Below the pieces are notes generated by a model, which saw nothing but the letters and a program-made list of their open reading frames with translations, did no database searches and was not told where the DNA came from. This document shows, in pieces, positions 52,301 to 58,059 of a DNA stretch of 64,000 bases. Each line of letters opens with the position of its first letter. Position 1 is the stretch's first letter. This DNA is from Draconibacterium halophilum (GTDB lineage Bacteria > Bacteroidota > Bacteroidia > Bacteroidales > Prolixibacteraceae), in NCBI RefSeq assembly GCF_010448835.1, contig NZ_CP048409.1, forward strand, positions 62,001 through 126,000. Reading direction: 5' to 3'. A program made the translations under genes and the position numbers.

Positions 52301-53917
52301 TGATGGTGTTACGTTTGCAATCCCATTACTGCCTCCAAAACAACTCACTGCCTGTGTTTGCGTAACCGAAGCACTAAGATTTGCAGGTTCGGTAATTGTA
52401 ACATCAGCCGTTGTGGTACAACCATTCGCATCGGTTACAGTGAATGTATACAAGCCCGCTGATAATCCTGTTTGTGAAGGAGTTATTGCATAAGGAGACG
52501 TTCCGCCTGATGGTGTTACGTTTGCAATCCCATTACTGCCTCCAAAACAACTCACTGCCTGTGTTTGCGTACCCGAAGCACTAAGATTTGCAGGTTCGGT
52601 AATCGTAACATTTAAATTCTTAGTGTTATTATCCTGGTCGCGAACTTCGATTGTATAGTTTCCCGCACTTAGATTCGAAATCGTATACGAAGAACCGGTT
52701 TGATTCGAAACATTTCCAGAAACCGGACCAGACCAATCTACTGCATAAGGAGGACTTGTTGAAGAAACATTAACTATTATTGCTCCATTACTTTCTCCGT
52801 GGCAGGTCACATTTGTTATTCCTCCCTCTGTAATATTCACTTCGCTTGTACCCGTTCCCGATTTCAAAACCGGTTCAGATCTACCTGCATTTTCCTGGCC
52901 TACTTGTAATTCTTCGCCTGTAACCTCAATAACACGGCTTACTTCAGCAATATTCCCATTCACATCCGCTATACTATAAGTGCGGGTGATGGTATAAGGA
53001 CAACGGATGCCGCTTGATTTTTGACTCACATAGCGAAAGCTGTTGTAATCTATTTCGCAGTTGTCACTTACCGAACCGCCGGCTTTTTCAAACTGCTCCC
53101 AACTTGTAAATGCATCTTCCACCTCTTCGCCGCAAACGATAATTTCTGGATTCGGAGCAATTAAGTAGGGTTGCTCGTTGTCAACAACCATAACATTAAA
53201 ACGATGTTCTGCTTCATTTAATCCATCGGTAACCTTGTAAACAACTTCTGTTTTCCCCACCAAAAAAGTATCTCCGGGCCTGTAATTTGATTCAACAACA
53301 AGCCGATCTGAAGAAACGCAATTGTCTGCAACAACAGGTTCTGACCAAATTACTTTAGTATTACATTCTCCCGGAATAGTTGAAACGATTATATCCCCGG
53401 GTGAATAAATAAAACGTGGAGCCTGTTTATCAATAACAGTCACAGTAAAAGTATCGGCTACAAGCTCGTTGTTCTGGTCTATGCCTTCATACACAATCGT
53501 TGTCTTCCCTTTGTTGAATATGTGAGAACTCAACTGATTAATACCCGTTTTAGAAGATTGATCAATTGTTGCCCCCAACATTTTCCATGACAAGCTTTTG
53601 AGATGATTAGCGAGATGATTAATATTTAAACCTGATTTAATGACGGCTGAACATGAATTCTCATCTGCGGGATGAATAATGTCATCAGGATAGCCAAGTT
53701 GCGGAAGATTAAAGTGTTTGATACCAACTTCTTTGAGCGAATCTGGAAAAGGAGGCACCAAGACCAACCCATTGTTTGACAGGCACTTGGATTTGGACAA
53801 TTCAATAGCATTGACACATTCCGCCGAATTTATCTCCATATTGTTGAGGAAAATACCAGCTATTAAAAGCATCAGTATTTTCCTGATTGGGTAATAGTAA
53901 CAAATTGTCACCAACAC
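40334..53917 (-). CDS. Giant A, N-terminal part up to the frameshift (SprB/HYR giant surface protein)
   Basis: 4527 codons with an out-of-frame tail after SVWNESP. The start is GTG 53917 or, with better spacing from AGGAA, GTG 53911. A hydrophobic signal (KILMLLIAGIFLNN) follows. Content: an HYR-type N-terminal region homologous to giant B up to PVLKSG (1-348); about ten SprB repeats (355-1040), three of them nearly identical; Ig/PKD-like (1043-1430); HYR (1435-1715); Ig domains with WQWYKDGTEIPG (1715-2130); HYR (2130-2280); SprB repeats (2280-2670); Ig and PKD-like (2670-3300); a proprotein-convertase P-like domain (3343-3525); a CBM-like jelly roll (VVNGDFEAGNTGF ... GLDDISFGTL, 3655-3848); SprB repeats (4016-4176); and HYR repeats to the lesion. 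It is the first gene of the 50-kb locus, behind a -33/-7 promoter. Adhesion or ligand binding is inferred from domains. Confidence 0.88.
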   Translation of the reverse strand: MLVTICYYYPIRKILMLLIAGIFLNNMEINSAECVNAIELSKSKCLSNNGLVLVPPFPDSLKEVGIKHFNLPQLGYPDDIIHPADENSCSAVIKSGLNINHLANHLKSLSWKMLGATIDQSSKTGINQLSSHIFNKGKTTIVYEGIDQNNELVADTFTVTVIDKQAPRFIYSPGDIIVSTIPGECNTKVIWSEPVVADNCVSSDRLVVESNYRPGDTFLVGKTEVVYKVTDGLNEAEHRFNVMVVDNEQPYLIAPNPEIIVCGEEVEDAFTSWEQFEKAGGSVSDNCEIDYNSFRYVSQKSSGIRCPYTITRTYSIADVNGNIAEVSRVIEVTGEELQVGQENAGRSEPVLKSGTGTSEVNITEGGITNVTCHGESNGAIIVNVSSTSPPYAVDWSGPVSGNVSNQTGSSYTISNLSAGNYTIEVRDQDNNTKNLNVTITEPANLSASGTQTQAVSCFGGSNGIANVTPSGGTSPYAITPSQTGLSAGLYTFTVTDANGCTTTADVTITEPANLSASVTQTQAVSCFGGSNGIANVTPSGGTSPYAITPSQTGLSVGLYTFTVTDANGCTTTADVTITEPTNLSASVTQTQAVSCFGGSNGIANVTPSGGTSPYTISPSQTGLSAGLHTFTVTDANGCTTTADVTITEPAILSASIVATSPILCYNGIATIQISASGGTSPYTYNFEGESSNSTGIFTGISGSVAGTDYDYSVTDANGCTTNVQSITITQPPELTASANAPDVTCNGQTTTVTITATGGTSPLSYTLNGVTKNNGTFSGITAGNYTWSVTDDNNCNVVPGSVSIDESDPVTISSANITSPITCNGGTATVEIQATGGSGNYSYTFNGQTNATGVFSGVYAGTNLSISVVDDNGCGPAFESIDVAEPPALTANAAVSSEIRCNGETAEVTITASGGTGLLLYTFNGVPQTSNVFTGIVAGNNYVWSITDANGCGPVTGTLTVAQPNALTASVSETAAIICNGGTADILITASGGTGTKTYSFEGQPDDMTGEFTGILAGTYDWRVEDDNGCSFSGTYEIQGPAAVEITSIGSNSDICEGETLTLTSTSQGGTGNLSYSWSGPNGFTSNSPNPSIPNATSAASGEYELTVTDANNCMATATTDVTVHATPTMNIPTDIEDCHGTVISAITLTGAADSYEWEIDDTSVGFAASSGTDVIPAFTMENEGNTPITATITVTPSITEGCEGLPKSFTITVNPIPKLTITNNTQTLCENGTTNIVLSSNVTNSTFSWSGNNGTSGSGTGTQLIIAQNISSSVTYTINLSANGCPADQATETVTVFDENFNLLSNVTNVTSESNLCSGSSFFIEFQGASPSYNAGGSTFIGTNWQWYTRFEWSINNTNVTLQNLQEDLILIEPYSGTSDGDEGRIAFDIINNTDEDQVVTITITPWAYYRSRFCFFGCGNNWSSWEKQCAGAAYSKTITIRPFSIECPSDYVLNTDPGDCNATLTPDPLILNCDPGTTTSWSTSDGGYGSENIANYDFPIGTTTVTYRVEETPSNFRECTFDVTVTDDEAPVISNCPGDFNVPMDADECGAVITWTEPTVDDNCDVAPTLTRTDGTGYNSGDLFPAGTTTISYLANDATGNTSNCSFDITVAPDDEPPVWTCIGDQAECAPAGSPYIMIGDAWEPEVTENCSGSLTKTYSLSGATTGTGTSLNNVEFGVGTTTVTWTATDVNGNSSTCQFDVEINEMPAVSITEGNQSVCSTTGSATFTAAATGTPAATWQWYKDGTEIPGETGDQLTLNNVQEIDAGSYTVEVTNNCGTAISAPATLSVTSAPVITTQPASQTDCDGNLVEFDVVVQQGSTPYSYFWEMRETAASAWIEAATVNNIEFNADSSQLRVYNIGNPDNPDQSQYRVTVTDACGNTDISTITTLTANNVESADIAVQTVCEGEGTTITAITSGATPLSHQWLFDDGSGWIDLTNGGAYSGVTSATLTINNATVSETGEYRFRAVFPINKPNNMSATDCERTLITTKAVAFTVDPGPQIVAVTSTPEICAGDYFEIKIYDANGASGVTYSWTRTNESVLPGTLSEMTIGDTLIISGTLNSGSPGTLLTTTFNITGATALGCESTQQVSIDVGDEIAPTLSSGTCPPDTTVGADAGTCGAVVSYTPPTFDDNCDGADLPGTLVAGLASGETFPQGTTTVTYEYYDAAGNGPATCSSTVTVTDNQVPTASCQNFSVELDENGLATISVNDIDNGSSDNCGIDSMWLDITSFDCTNLGNNMVTLTVRDSSGFTDQCPAVVTVLDNTNPLDIVVNDISQTSIDCYGGTATVTILASGGVGPLTYTFGTASNQTGVFNNVSAGTYSWSITDPQHCGDTISASDFVVTQPGELNANIALTEVTCSSGDDGKITVIGSYGGSGDYEYRLESSIENRPWQSDSVFANLSPGFYDIWMRDSNSSSCEIEIQSDVEVYILTATITETDITCYNGNDGSISITNPAGGASPYHYSIDAIDFTNTTGLFTGLSADTFKVQIRDADNCIVVLDSMVILTQPDSLDATVASTSVSCGGADDGTITISAASGGTGSYEYSIDGGSTWQSSGNFGPIAAGFYDVWIRDGSLCTKQLEIVEITELPPLAADLDSVNISCYGGNDGTITVSNETGGSGVYEYSIDNGVSWQASGSYINLIAGTYQVILRDSNAVACELTLDANLVLTEPVPLEITTEPVDFADCEASTAQFSVGHSSGVGAVNFTWQKESSGTWTDLANAEDITGVDLATLQIANIEPADAGLYRLIIEDNCLADTSEAVTLTVNAILDLIPNVTTVEICGGTDTSFTVNTIGNNPVYQWQKFNGTDWDNVVDNSVISGSQSNRLLLSGATVAESGEYQVVVTFGNTSGTGCTIESNTLFERRLDVLPTPTLDSIHDYTYCEGDYPAPITLSGSPANVSYDLVASNYIGLFDQTNITTGEIAFPSFVTWGMATVTVTPKANGCVGTPRTFTINVEPKPIFSVAPPVQTICSGDEASIVFTGNTDSISYSWTVDDPSGTVSGWSAVSDSLAGGISQTLINLGTTASTVTYTVTSSKNGCPGLANTVGITVQPAIELVITQPDTVCEPGSVDITDPAIVVGSTPGLTYEYYLDSTLFSYHPDPANATTGTYVIKATDPATNCYAIAPVNVKVVPSPTVVINDPDPICAPGTIDLTDPLITAGSSSGLDYTYWEDDLATIPYDDSLTATDGIYFIKGETVNGCYDINPVAINVYTTLGTPIFADGAISDVCQDADSYIYSATAENSLTLTYSIDAASEAAGNTVDSNTGEVTFAPGYNGTIYLSATGTGCAPDATTVHTITVNEPPTLTLSAINPDPAEICRGEAVTITTRSVGNSVNQTYSGSSGNINLNIPDNSSTAYSYSSINLSGSGAQVVSASDIIIVTLNITHTYDADLDIFLVDPSGNYAMEISTNNGGSGNNYQDTEIRTDVANIIGSGGNNTAPFLGSYAPEGSITTAPNRSGAAPNESGNYNLVIPNNSLEGALIAGDWELRVFDAYNQDVGTLDNWSLSIVKQVGSGFITSFEGPGTIGSVAYSGTLNEYATVTVSPDANGASVYTATTTDANGCIATLDIPVIVNETPDPHIAADYCSIDGKIELTALGGASGATYSWSTGESTPAIIVDEVNIYSVIITNPNGCSATGYLDVSNELVVNGDFEAGNTGFSTGYGFVDPYLNSPPSDAPSSGTPGSSLWPEDLYGIGTNARYYHTNFWGRQDHTDGNGNFMIVNGNRTAGTPIWEETVIVEPNTNYYFSAWSMSLNSAGNDAVLQFEVDGELVGTQARLSPGVSNNSNNGWTRFYSDPLWNSGSVSGPITIRIRNVEPAAGGNDFGLDDISFGTLDPLPLEIDVYANEVCEDDTLFLSSNSIHGLEPITYSWIGPNGWTSSEQNPIIPNVSLADAGQYKLEATDGYGCEILPDSVTVIVETAPTVDAGPDTLVCSADSVINLNGIIGGSASSAIWTGGTGIFHPGVNSPVATYTLSPAEINAGVAMLVLSTDDPPGICEPATDTLFISIHESPQIDSIVTTEPLCNNVLNGTANVHIAGGTEPYSYLWSTGHTTPSVSGLGADTFWVQVSDANLCTVSDTFIITEPEPFVISPTSPIVVSPSCFGAEDGWAFVEVSGGIPPYRFNWDNNADPMGVYQDTAFNLPAGIYNVYVTDSANCAAANIQVTVPQPPPPILNCPPDYEDIIDPDSCSITYDTIVDPYYNGFCDVTLTYTVSGTTNATGTGSVNGQVAFNIGQSTVEYRIEDAAGNIDSCSFNVWVKHLDLPTANISCPADSVTQNIDPGSCEATVTNLNAPVIADPCNEIDSVWHNSPYGTSAGDASGSYPAGVTEFRWFITDLSGNIDSSCTVVITVNDVEPPVFITCPSDVEDVIADDSCSITNLPLTDPTYSDNCTPVLTYTLSGATMGSGSGSASGETFNIGQTTVTYVITDSNNNTDVCEFVVWVKHLNVPVDNYTCPQDSVWATPDIGNCEADVTLDALTYTDPCNEIDSVWNESPHRSSPKMQVVPIRSAPQLLIGT
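40389..40391 (-). other. Frameshift site in giant A (one base missing in a G run)
   Basis: Coding strand reads TCTAGCCCAAAGATGCAAG. The paralogous HYR unit at about 40925-40960 is one base longer between TCGCC and GATGCAAGTGG. One extra C gives PKDASGTYPVGTT and joins the two frames exactly. It may be an error or a real mutation. Confidence 0.87.
51971..52591 (-). repeat. Three near-identical 207-bp SprB repeat units in giant A
   Basis: AGGTTCGGTAAT recurs at 51971, 52178, 52385 and 52592, exactly 207 bases apart. Each unit encodes 69 residues with VSCFGGSNGIANVTPSGG and a DANGCTTTADVTITEP end. The units differ at a handful of bases only. Confidence 0.95.
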
Positions 53918-54018
53918 TTTCCTGGTTAATTTTGCTACCCGAAATTATGCCCTGAGTTATGCTATCTCAAAACATAATTCTGTACAATAACAAAACACTT
54001 TTAGTCAAACATTCGCCC

Positions 54019-54050
54019 CAAAAGTACCTCAAAATTATTTCATTAGCAAT
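54019..54050 (-). promoter_or_regulatory. Candidate Bacteroidota -33/-7 promoter for giant A
   Basis: On the minus strand TACTTTTG (54019-54026) matches TAnnTTTG exactly. ATTG (54047-54050) lies 20 bases upstream, the usual spacing for the -33 TTTG box. It is about 100 bases before the giant A start and downstream of the dipeptidase terminator. Confidence 0.5.
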
Positions 54051-54133
54051 AAATCCCTTTTATTGGCAGCCTTTCACCATCAATGCCCATTTGTTTATGA
54101 ATGGACTTTTCAACCTTTAGCTTTTTAATGAAC

Positions 54134-54182
54134 AAAAAAAGATCTGATCAGTATTTGGTTTTACTCTACTGATCAGATCTTT
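54134..54182 (-). terminator. Terminator after the M19 dipeptidase gene
   Basis: A perfect 16-bp stem (54138-54153 with 54167-54182, core AGATCTGATCAGTA) with a 13-base loop. On the minus strand it runs into seven T (54134-54140). It lies 55 bases beyond the dipeptidase stop and isolates the giant locus from upstream transcription. Confidence 0.85.
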
Positions 54183-54236
54183 CTAACCTTTTAAACTTAT
54201 TACAATTGAAAGTTAAAGCTCCTTGCCGAAAAGCAA

Positions 54237-55451
54237 TTATTGCTTATTTTCAATCACCTCAGCAAATACCCGAAGAAAGTTACCGCCCCAAACTTTAGCA
54301 ATTTCTTCTTCGGTGTAACCGCGCTTTAGCATTTCGGCAGTAATGTTTGGCATTTGGCTTACATCTGCACAATCGGCTAAACCGCCGCCGCCGTCAAAAT
54401 CAGAACCAATTCCAACATAATCAATGCCTACAAGATTTTTTACATGATCGATATGATCTACACAATCGGCAACAATAGGCAGGTGCTTTGGATATTTCTC
54501 ATCCAGTTGGCGCCATTGTTTCCTCACTACTGCCTGTTCCTCTTCGCTCATTTTTGCAAAGCTTGTATTAAAAACTTTCCGAAGTTCTTGTTCTTTCTGG
54601 TAACGCACAGTGGTGGTATCCGGATCTTTAATGTAGTCATCAAGTAAGCAGATTTGAATTACACCGCCATTTTTTGCCAGTGTTTTAATCATATCGTCTG
54701 TCATGTTTCGCTTATGATTTGCAATGGCACGCACACTCGAATGCGAAGCAAAAACAGGAACCTCACTCAATTCAATTACATCATAAAACGATTTATCAGA
54801 GATATGCGAAACATCGACAAGCATTCCGAGGCGGTTCATTTCCTTCACCACCTTTTTCCCGAACGGACTCAAGCCACCGAACTCCGGCCCCTTTCTGTCG
54901 GTTGAAGAGTCGCAAATATCGTTGTTCGACGAGTGGCAAAGTGTAATATATCGAACACCTTTATTATAAAATTCTTCAACCCGGTCGAGTTCCTGCCCAA
55001 CAGGAAAGCCATTTTCCATGCCAATATAAATGGCACGTTTTCCTTCTTTTTCCAGGCGAATAACATCTTCCGGAGTAGTTGCCACCTCGGCCATGTTATT
55101 ATATTTTTTACACGCCTCGTAGGTAAGCTCAATCATTTGATTGGCCAGCTCATAGGCTTTCTGTGTATTTTCTTCGGTGCGCTGGCGCTGGCTGGTAAAA
55201 GCTGCAAAAAAGATGGCATCCAAACCGCCTTCTTCCATCCTGGGGAAATCAACCAGGCTTCCCGGTGCCTTATTTTTTTTACCAACATCTAAATCGCCTC
55301 GAAGCAAACCCATTGGCGTATCACAGTGCGTATCAATAGTAATTATGCGTTTATGTATTTCCATTGCTAAACCATCTTTTCCTTCACAAAATCCATTTAA
55401 ACCTGCCAACAATCCCCCAACCATCAGCAAAAAAGTGCGCGCCTTTTTCAT
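54237..55451 (-). CDS. Membrane dipeptidase family (M19), exported
   Basis: A 404-residue zinc dipeptidase of peptidase family M19 (renal dipeptidase type), full length. The signal sequence is residues 1-24 (KKARTFLLMVGGLLAGLNGFC); Cys22 may or may not be lipidated, as the preceding GF is a poor lipobox. Zinc ligands and active-site residues visible: H42 and D44 in THCDT, bridging E146 in GMENG, H216 in DVSHIS, H237 in ASHSS, and Asp in GSDFDGG near 348. It cleaves dipeptides, probably in the periplasm, during peptide scavenging or envelope turnover. It is divergent from the DUF3810 gene, with about 145 bases between them. A TACATTTTG element at 55490-55498 is a near match to a -7 box. Confidence 0.92.
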   Translation of the reverse strand: MKKARTFLLMVGGLLAGLNGFCEGKDGLAMEIHKRIITIDTHCDTPMGLLRGDLDVGKKNKAPGSLVDFPRMEEGGLDAIFFAAFTSQRQRTEENTQKAYELANQMIELTYEACKKYNNMAEVATTPEDVIRLEKEGKRAIYIGMENGFPVGQELDRVEEFYNKGVRYITLCHSSNNDICDSSTDRKGPEFGGLSPFGKKVVKEMNRLGMLVDVSHISDKSFYDVIELSEVPVFASHSSVRAIANHKRNMTDDMIKTLAKNGGVIQICLLDDYIKDPDTTTVRYQKEQELRKVFNTSFAKMSEEEQAVVRKQWRQLDEKYPKHLPIVADCVDHIDHVKNLVGIDYVGIGSDFDGGGGLADCADVSQMPNITAEMLKRGYTEEEIAKVWGGNFLRVFAEVIENKQ

Positions 55452-55596
55452 TATAAGTAATTTTGATTTTAAACTGAAAACAATAATAACAAAATGTATT
55501 TTAGAATAGCGGTATTTCGATCAAAAAGAATTCATAATAAACAATAAAATAAATTTTAGTCTTTACAAAACGAAAATTTATCTTTACAGCAAAAAA

Positions 55597-56673
55597 TTGA
55601 AGGCAAACAAAAAATACAAATGGCTGATTCTTCCGGCTCTGGCAGGAATTATATTTGGGTTAACACTTATCCTGCGTCAGCAACCCAGGCTTGTTGAAAC
55701 GTGGTACGCCCGGGGAATCTATCCACAAATAGCCGCTTTACTTTCAAATGTCTCTTCCATTTTTCCTTTTTCGCTTGATGACGTATTATACGTCGTACTG
55801 TTATTAATGCCCGTCGCATTGATCGTTAGGGTTTTTACAAAAAGTATGAAATGGAAAAACGCCGGCAAGTTTTTGCTAAATATACTTGCAGCAGCCTATA
55901 TTCTGTTTTATGTGCTTTGGGGATTTAATTATTTCCGCTCGCCATTACAAGAACGCCTTGAATTGCAGGACAGAGAGCCAAACACAGAGGAGTTTGTACA
56001 ATTTATACACCAATATATTCAGGAGGTAAATGCACTGCATTGTTCTTTCGATTCCATGGATAAAAAGAATGTAGATGAGCTTATTGAAGCATCTTACAAA
56101 GAGTTAGCTCCGGCTCTGCATTTCGATTACCCAATGGGAAAACGCCCGGACAAACAAATCACGTTTAGCGGATTTTATGCAAAATCAGGTATTACAGGTT
56201 ATTTTGGGCCGTTTTTTAACGAAGTGCATGTAAACCAAAAGATTTTGCCCATTGAATACCCCTTTGTACTGGCACACGAAAAAGCGCACCAGCTGGGTGT
56301 TACCAGCGAGGCTGAAGCTAATTTCTATTCGTGGCTGGTTTGTTCAAACAGTTCGTCGCAACAGATCCGATATTCGGCTAATTTGTTTATTTCATTTCAT
56401 TTTTTCAGACAGTCCAGAGGTTTGGAGGCTTACCAAGAACTTGTTGCTGAGATCTCTCCGGAAGTACAGACTGACATCAATAAAATCCGCGAACACTGGA
56501 ATAAATTGCGTAACGCTACCATGGACAAAACAGCTTCGAAACTCAACGATGCTTACCTGAAGCACAATAATATAAAATCGGGGATAAAAGATTACACCGG
56601 CGTGGTTGACCATGTGATGAACTTTTCGTTAGATTCCGCTTTTCAGCAACGGTACGATCTTGCGCCCCATTAA
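55597..56673 (+). CDS. DUF3810 membrane protein, putative zinc metallopeptidase
   Basis: 358 residues. Three predicted membrane segments (about 9-26, 62-81 and 93-110) precede a large soluble domain. That domain has HEKAH at 227-231 and Glu at 238/240 in TSEAEANF, an HExxH...E zinc-protease signature typical of DUF3810 proteins of Bacteroidota. Substrate and role are unknown. The start is a TTG at 55597; no ATG/GTG precedes it in frame. TATCTTTA just upstream could be a -7 box but would leave almost no leader. A 50-base gap separates it from the metallo-hydrolase gene downstream, so the two may be co-transcribed. Confidence 0.85.
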   Translation: MKANKKYKWLILPALAGIIFGLTLILRQQPRLVETWYARGIYPQIAALLSNVSSIFPFSLDDVLYVVLLLMPVALIVRVFTKSMKWKNAGKFLLNILAAAYILFYVLWGFNYFRSPLQERLELQDREPNTEEFVQFIHQYIQEVNALHCSFDSMDKKNVDELIEASYKELAPALHFDYPMGKRPDKQITFSGFYAKSGITGYFGPFFNEVHVNQKILPIEYPFVLAHEKAHQLGVTSEAEANFYSWLVCSNSSSQQIRYSANLFISFHFFRQSRGLEAYQELVAEISPEVQTDINKIREHWNKLRNATMDKTASKLNDAYLKHNNIKSGIKDYTGVVDHVMNFSLDSAFQQRYDLAPH

Positions 56674-56723
56674 ATACTTTTACTTTTACAGCTTATATCA
56701 ATTGTTAGAAAAAGGATTTTTAT

Positions 56724-57560
56724 ATGAAACTTATTCCAATATCTGCCGGTCATTTTCAGTGCGATGGAGGAGCCTTGTTTGGCGCCATTCCAAAAGTATT
56801 GTGGAACAAAGTTTACCCCTGCGATGAAAATAATTTCACCCAACTAACATTACGTTGTCTGCTGGTTGAAACCAGTGATCGGAAAATACTTATCGAAGCC
56901 GGAATTGGGAATCATTATCCCGAGAAACACCTCAGGAATAATGGCGTTACTTCGGTTGACGAACTGGAAAGATCATTGGCCGGAAAAGGTTATTCAACAG
57001 CCGATATTACTGATGTATTTTTTACACACTTACATTGGGATCACTGTACCGGAGCCGTTAAAAATGTGGATGGAAAACCGGAGCTTGTTTTTCCGAATGC
57101 CACTTTGTGGAGCAGCAAAACACAGTGGGAACATGCCCAAATATCGAATCCACGCGAAAGAGCTGCCTTCCATCACCCGGTGCTGGATTTTATGATGGAA
57201 TCAGGAAAACTAAAGCTGATTGAAAAAGAGGGAGAATTGCTGCCGGGCTTTGAAATCAGGCTATTTGATGGCCACACTCCGGGACAAATGCTTCCCATTC
57301 TCCACACCAAAAAACACTCGTTTGTTTACACTTCCGATCTGTTTCCAACAGCCGCCAACATCCCTTTGCTGTGGATTTCAGCTTACGATCTCGATCCGGT
57401 AAAAGTAATGGAAGAGAAAGGCAGATTTTTGAAAGAGGCAGCTGAAAATAACTACATTTTCTTTTTCGAGCATGATTATTACACCGAATGTGCTTCGGTG
57501 CAGAAGACTGAAAAAGGTGTTCAGATGAAAGAGAAATTCAGCCTGGCAGAATTACTTTGA
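56724..57560 (+). CDS. Metallo-beta-lactamase-fold hydrolase
   Basis: 278 residues, cytoplasmic, no signal peptide. The MBL metal site HxHxDH is clear: H102, H104, D106 and H107 in THLHWDHCTG. The next ligands are likely in FDGHTPGQM (about residue 190) and the final His in FEHDYY (about residue 253). Quorum-quenching lactonases and other small-ester hydrolases share this layout, but the substrate cannot be named from sequence. The start is the ATG at 56724. The gene follows DUF3810 by 50 bases, and its stop overlaps the stop of the convergent lipoprotein gene by nine bases. Confidence 0.9.
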   Translation: MKLIPISAGHFQCDGGALFGAIPKVLWNKVYPCDENNFTQLTLRCLLVETSDRKILIEAGIGNHYPEKHLRNNGVTSVDELERSLAGKGYSTADITDVFFTHLHWDHCTGAVKNVDGKPELVFPNATLWSSKTQWEHAQISNPRERAAFHHPVLDFMMESGKLKLIEKEGELLPGFEIRLFDGHTPGQMLPILHTKKHSFVYTSDLFPTAANIPLLWISAYDLDPVKVMEEKGRFLKEAAENNYIFFFEHDYYTECASVQKTEKGVQMKEKFSLAELL

Positions 57561-57974
57561 TACCCGATTTAAATTAATCCATCCCCACCCGTCAACCGTT
57601 AAACGAAGTTCATCTCCGTTAATACTCCAGGTAGAAATCCGAGGCAACATCGTCGTAATCTTTTTCGAGAATTCACTGTCACAACAAATCTTTGTACAAC
57701 CCGCCGAGGAAATACTAATGCTATCGGTTGAACTCAAAGAATATTCGCCTCCGCAAACATTCACATCCAAAGCTAAATCGTAAGTACTATCTCTATTAAA
57801 TTCAATTAACGGACTGTAATTATCATCTTTCGGGTAGGTTGACGATTCAACAGACACAAAATCGGCAATTTCCCACTGCCCCAACATTTGCCCATTGCAA
57901 TCGCAGTCATCATTACAGGCATTAAATAACAGCCCTGATAATACAAAGAAAAGTATAAGTTTTGCTCGTTTCAT
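57552..57974 (-). CDS. Small lipoprotein, function unknown
   Basis: 140 residues from ATG 57974, chosen because it gives a textbook lipoprotein signal (MKRAKLILFFVLSGLLFNAC); a longer frame from 58031 would bury that signal. The mature part is cysteine-rich at its start (NDDCDCNGQM), then has LGQWEIADFV, LIEFNRDSTYDLAL, EYSLSSTDSISIS and ELRLTVDGW, the strand pattern of META- or lipocalin-like small beta-barrels. That fold is inference. Cysteines in CTKICCDS may pair. Convergent with the metallo-hydrolase, overlapping by nine bases. Confidence 0.8.
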   Translation of the reverse strand: MKRAKLILFFVLSGLLFNACNDDCDCNGQMLGQWEIADFVSVESSTYPKDDNYSPLIEFNRDSTYDLALDVNVCGGEYSLSSTDSISISSAGCTKICCDSEFSKKITTMLPRISTWSINGDELRLTVDGWGWINLNRVSK

Positions 57975-58059
57975 CGGAATTGTAGTTTCCAATATGATGG
58001 TGTGTTCACTGTTAAAGTTGCGTGCTTGCACAAAATATTACCGGGTTAAAACCAGACGT

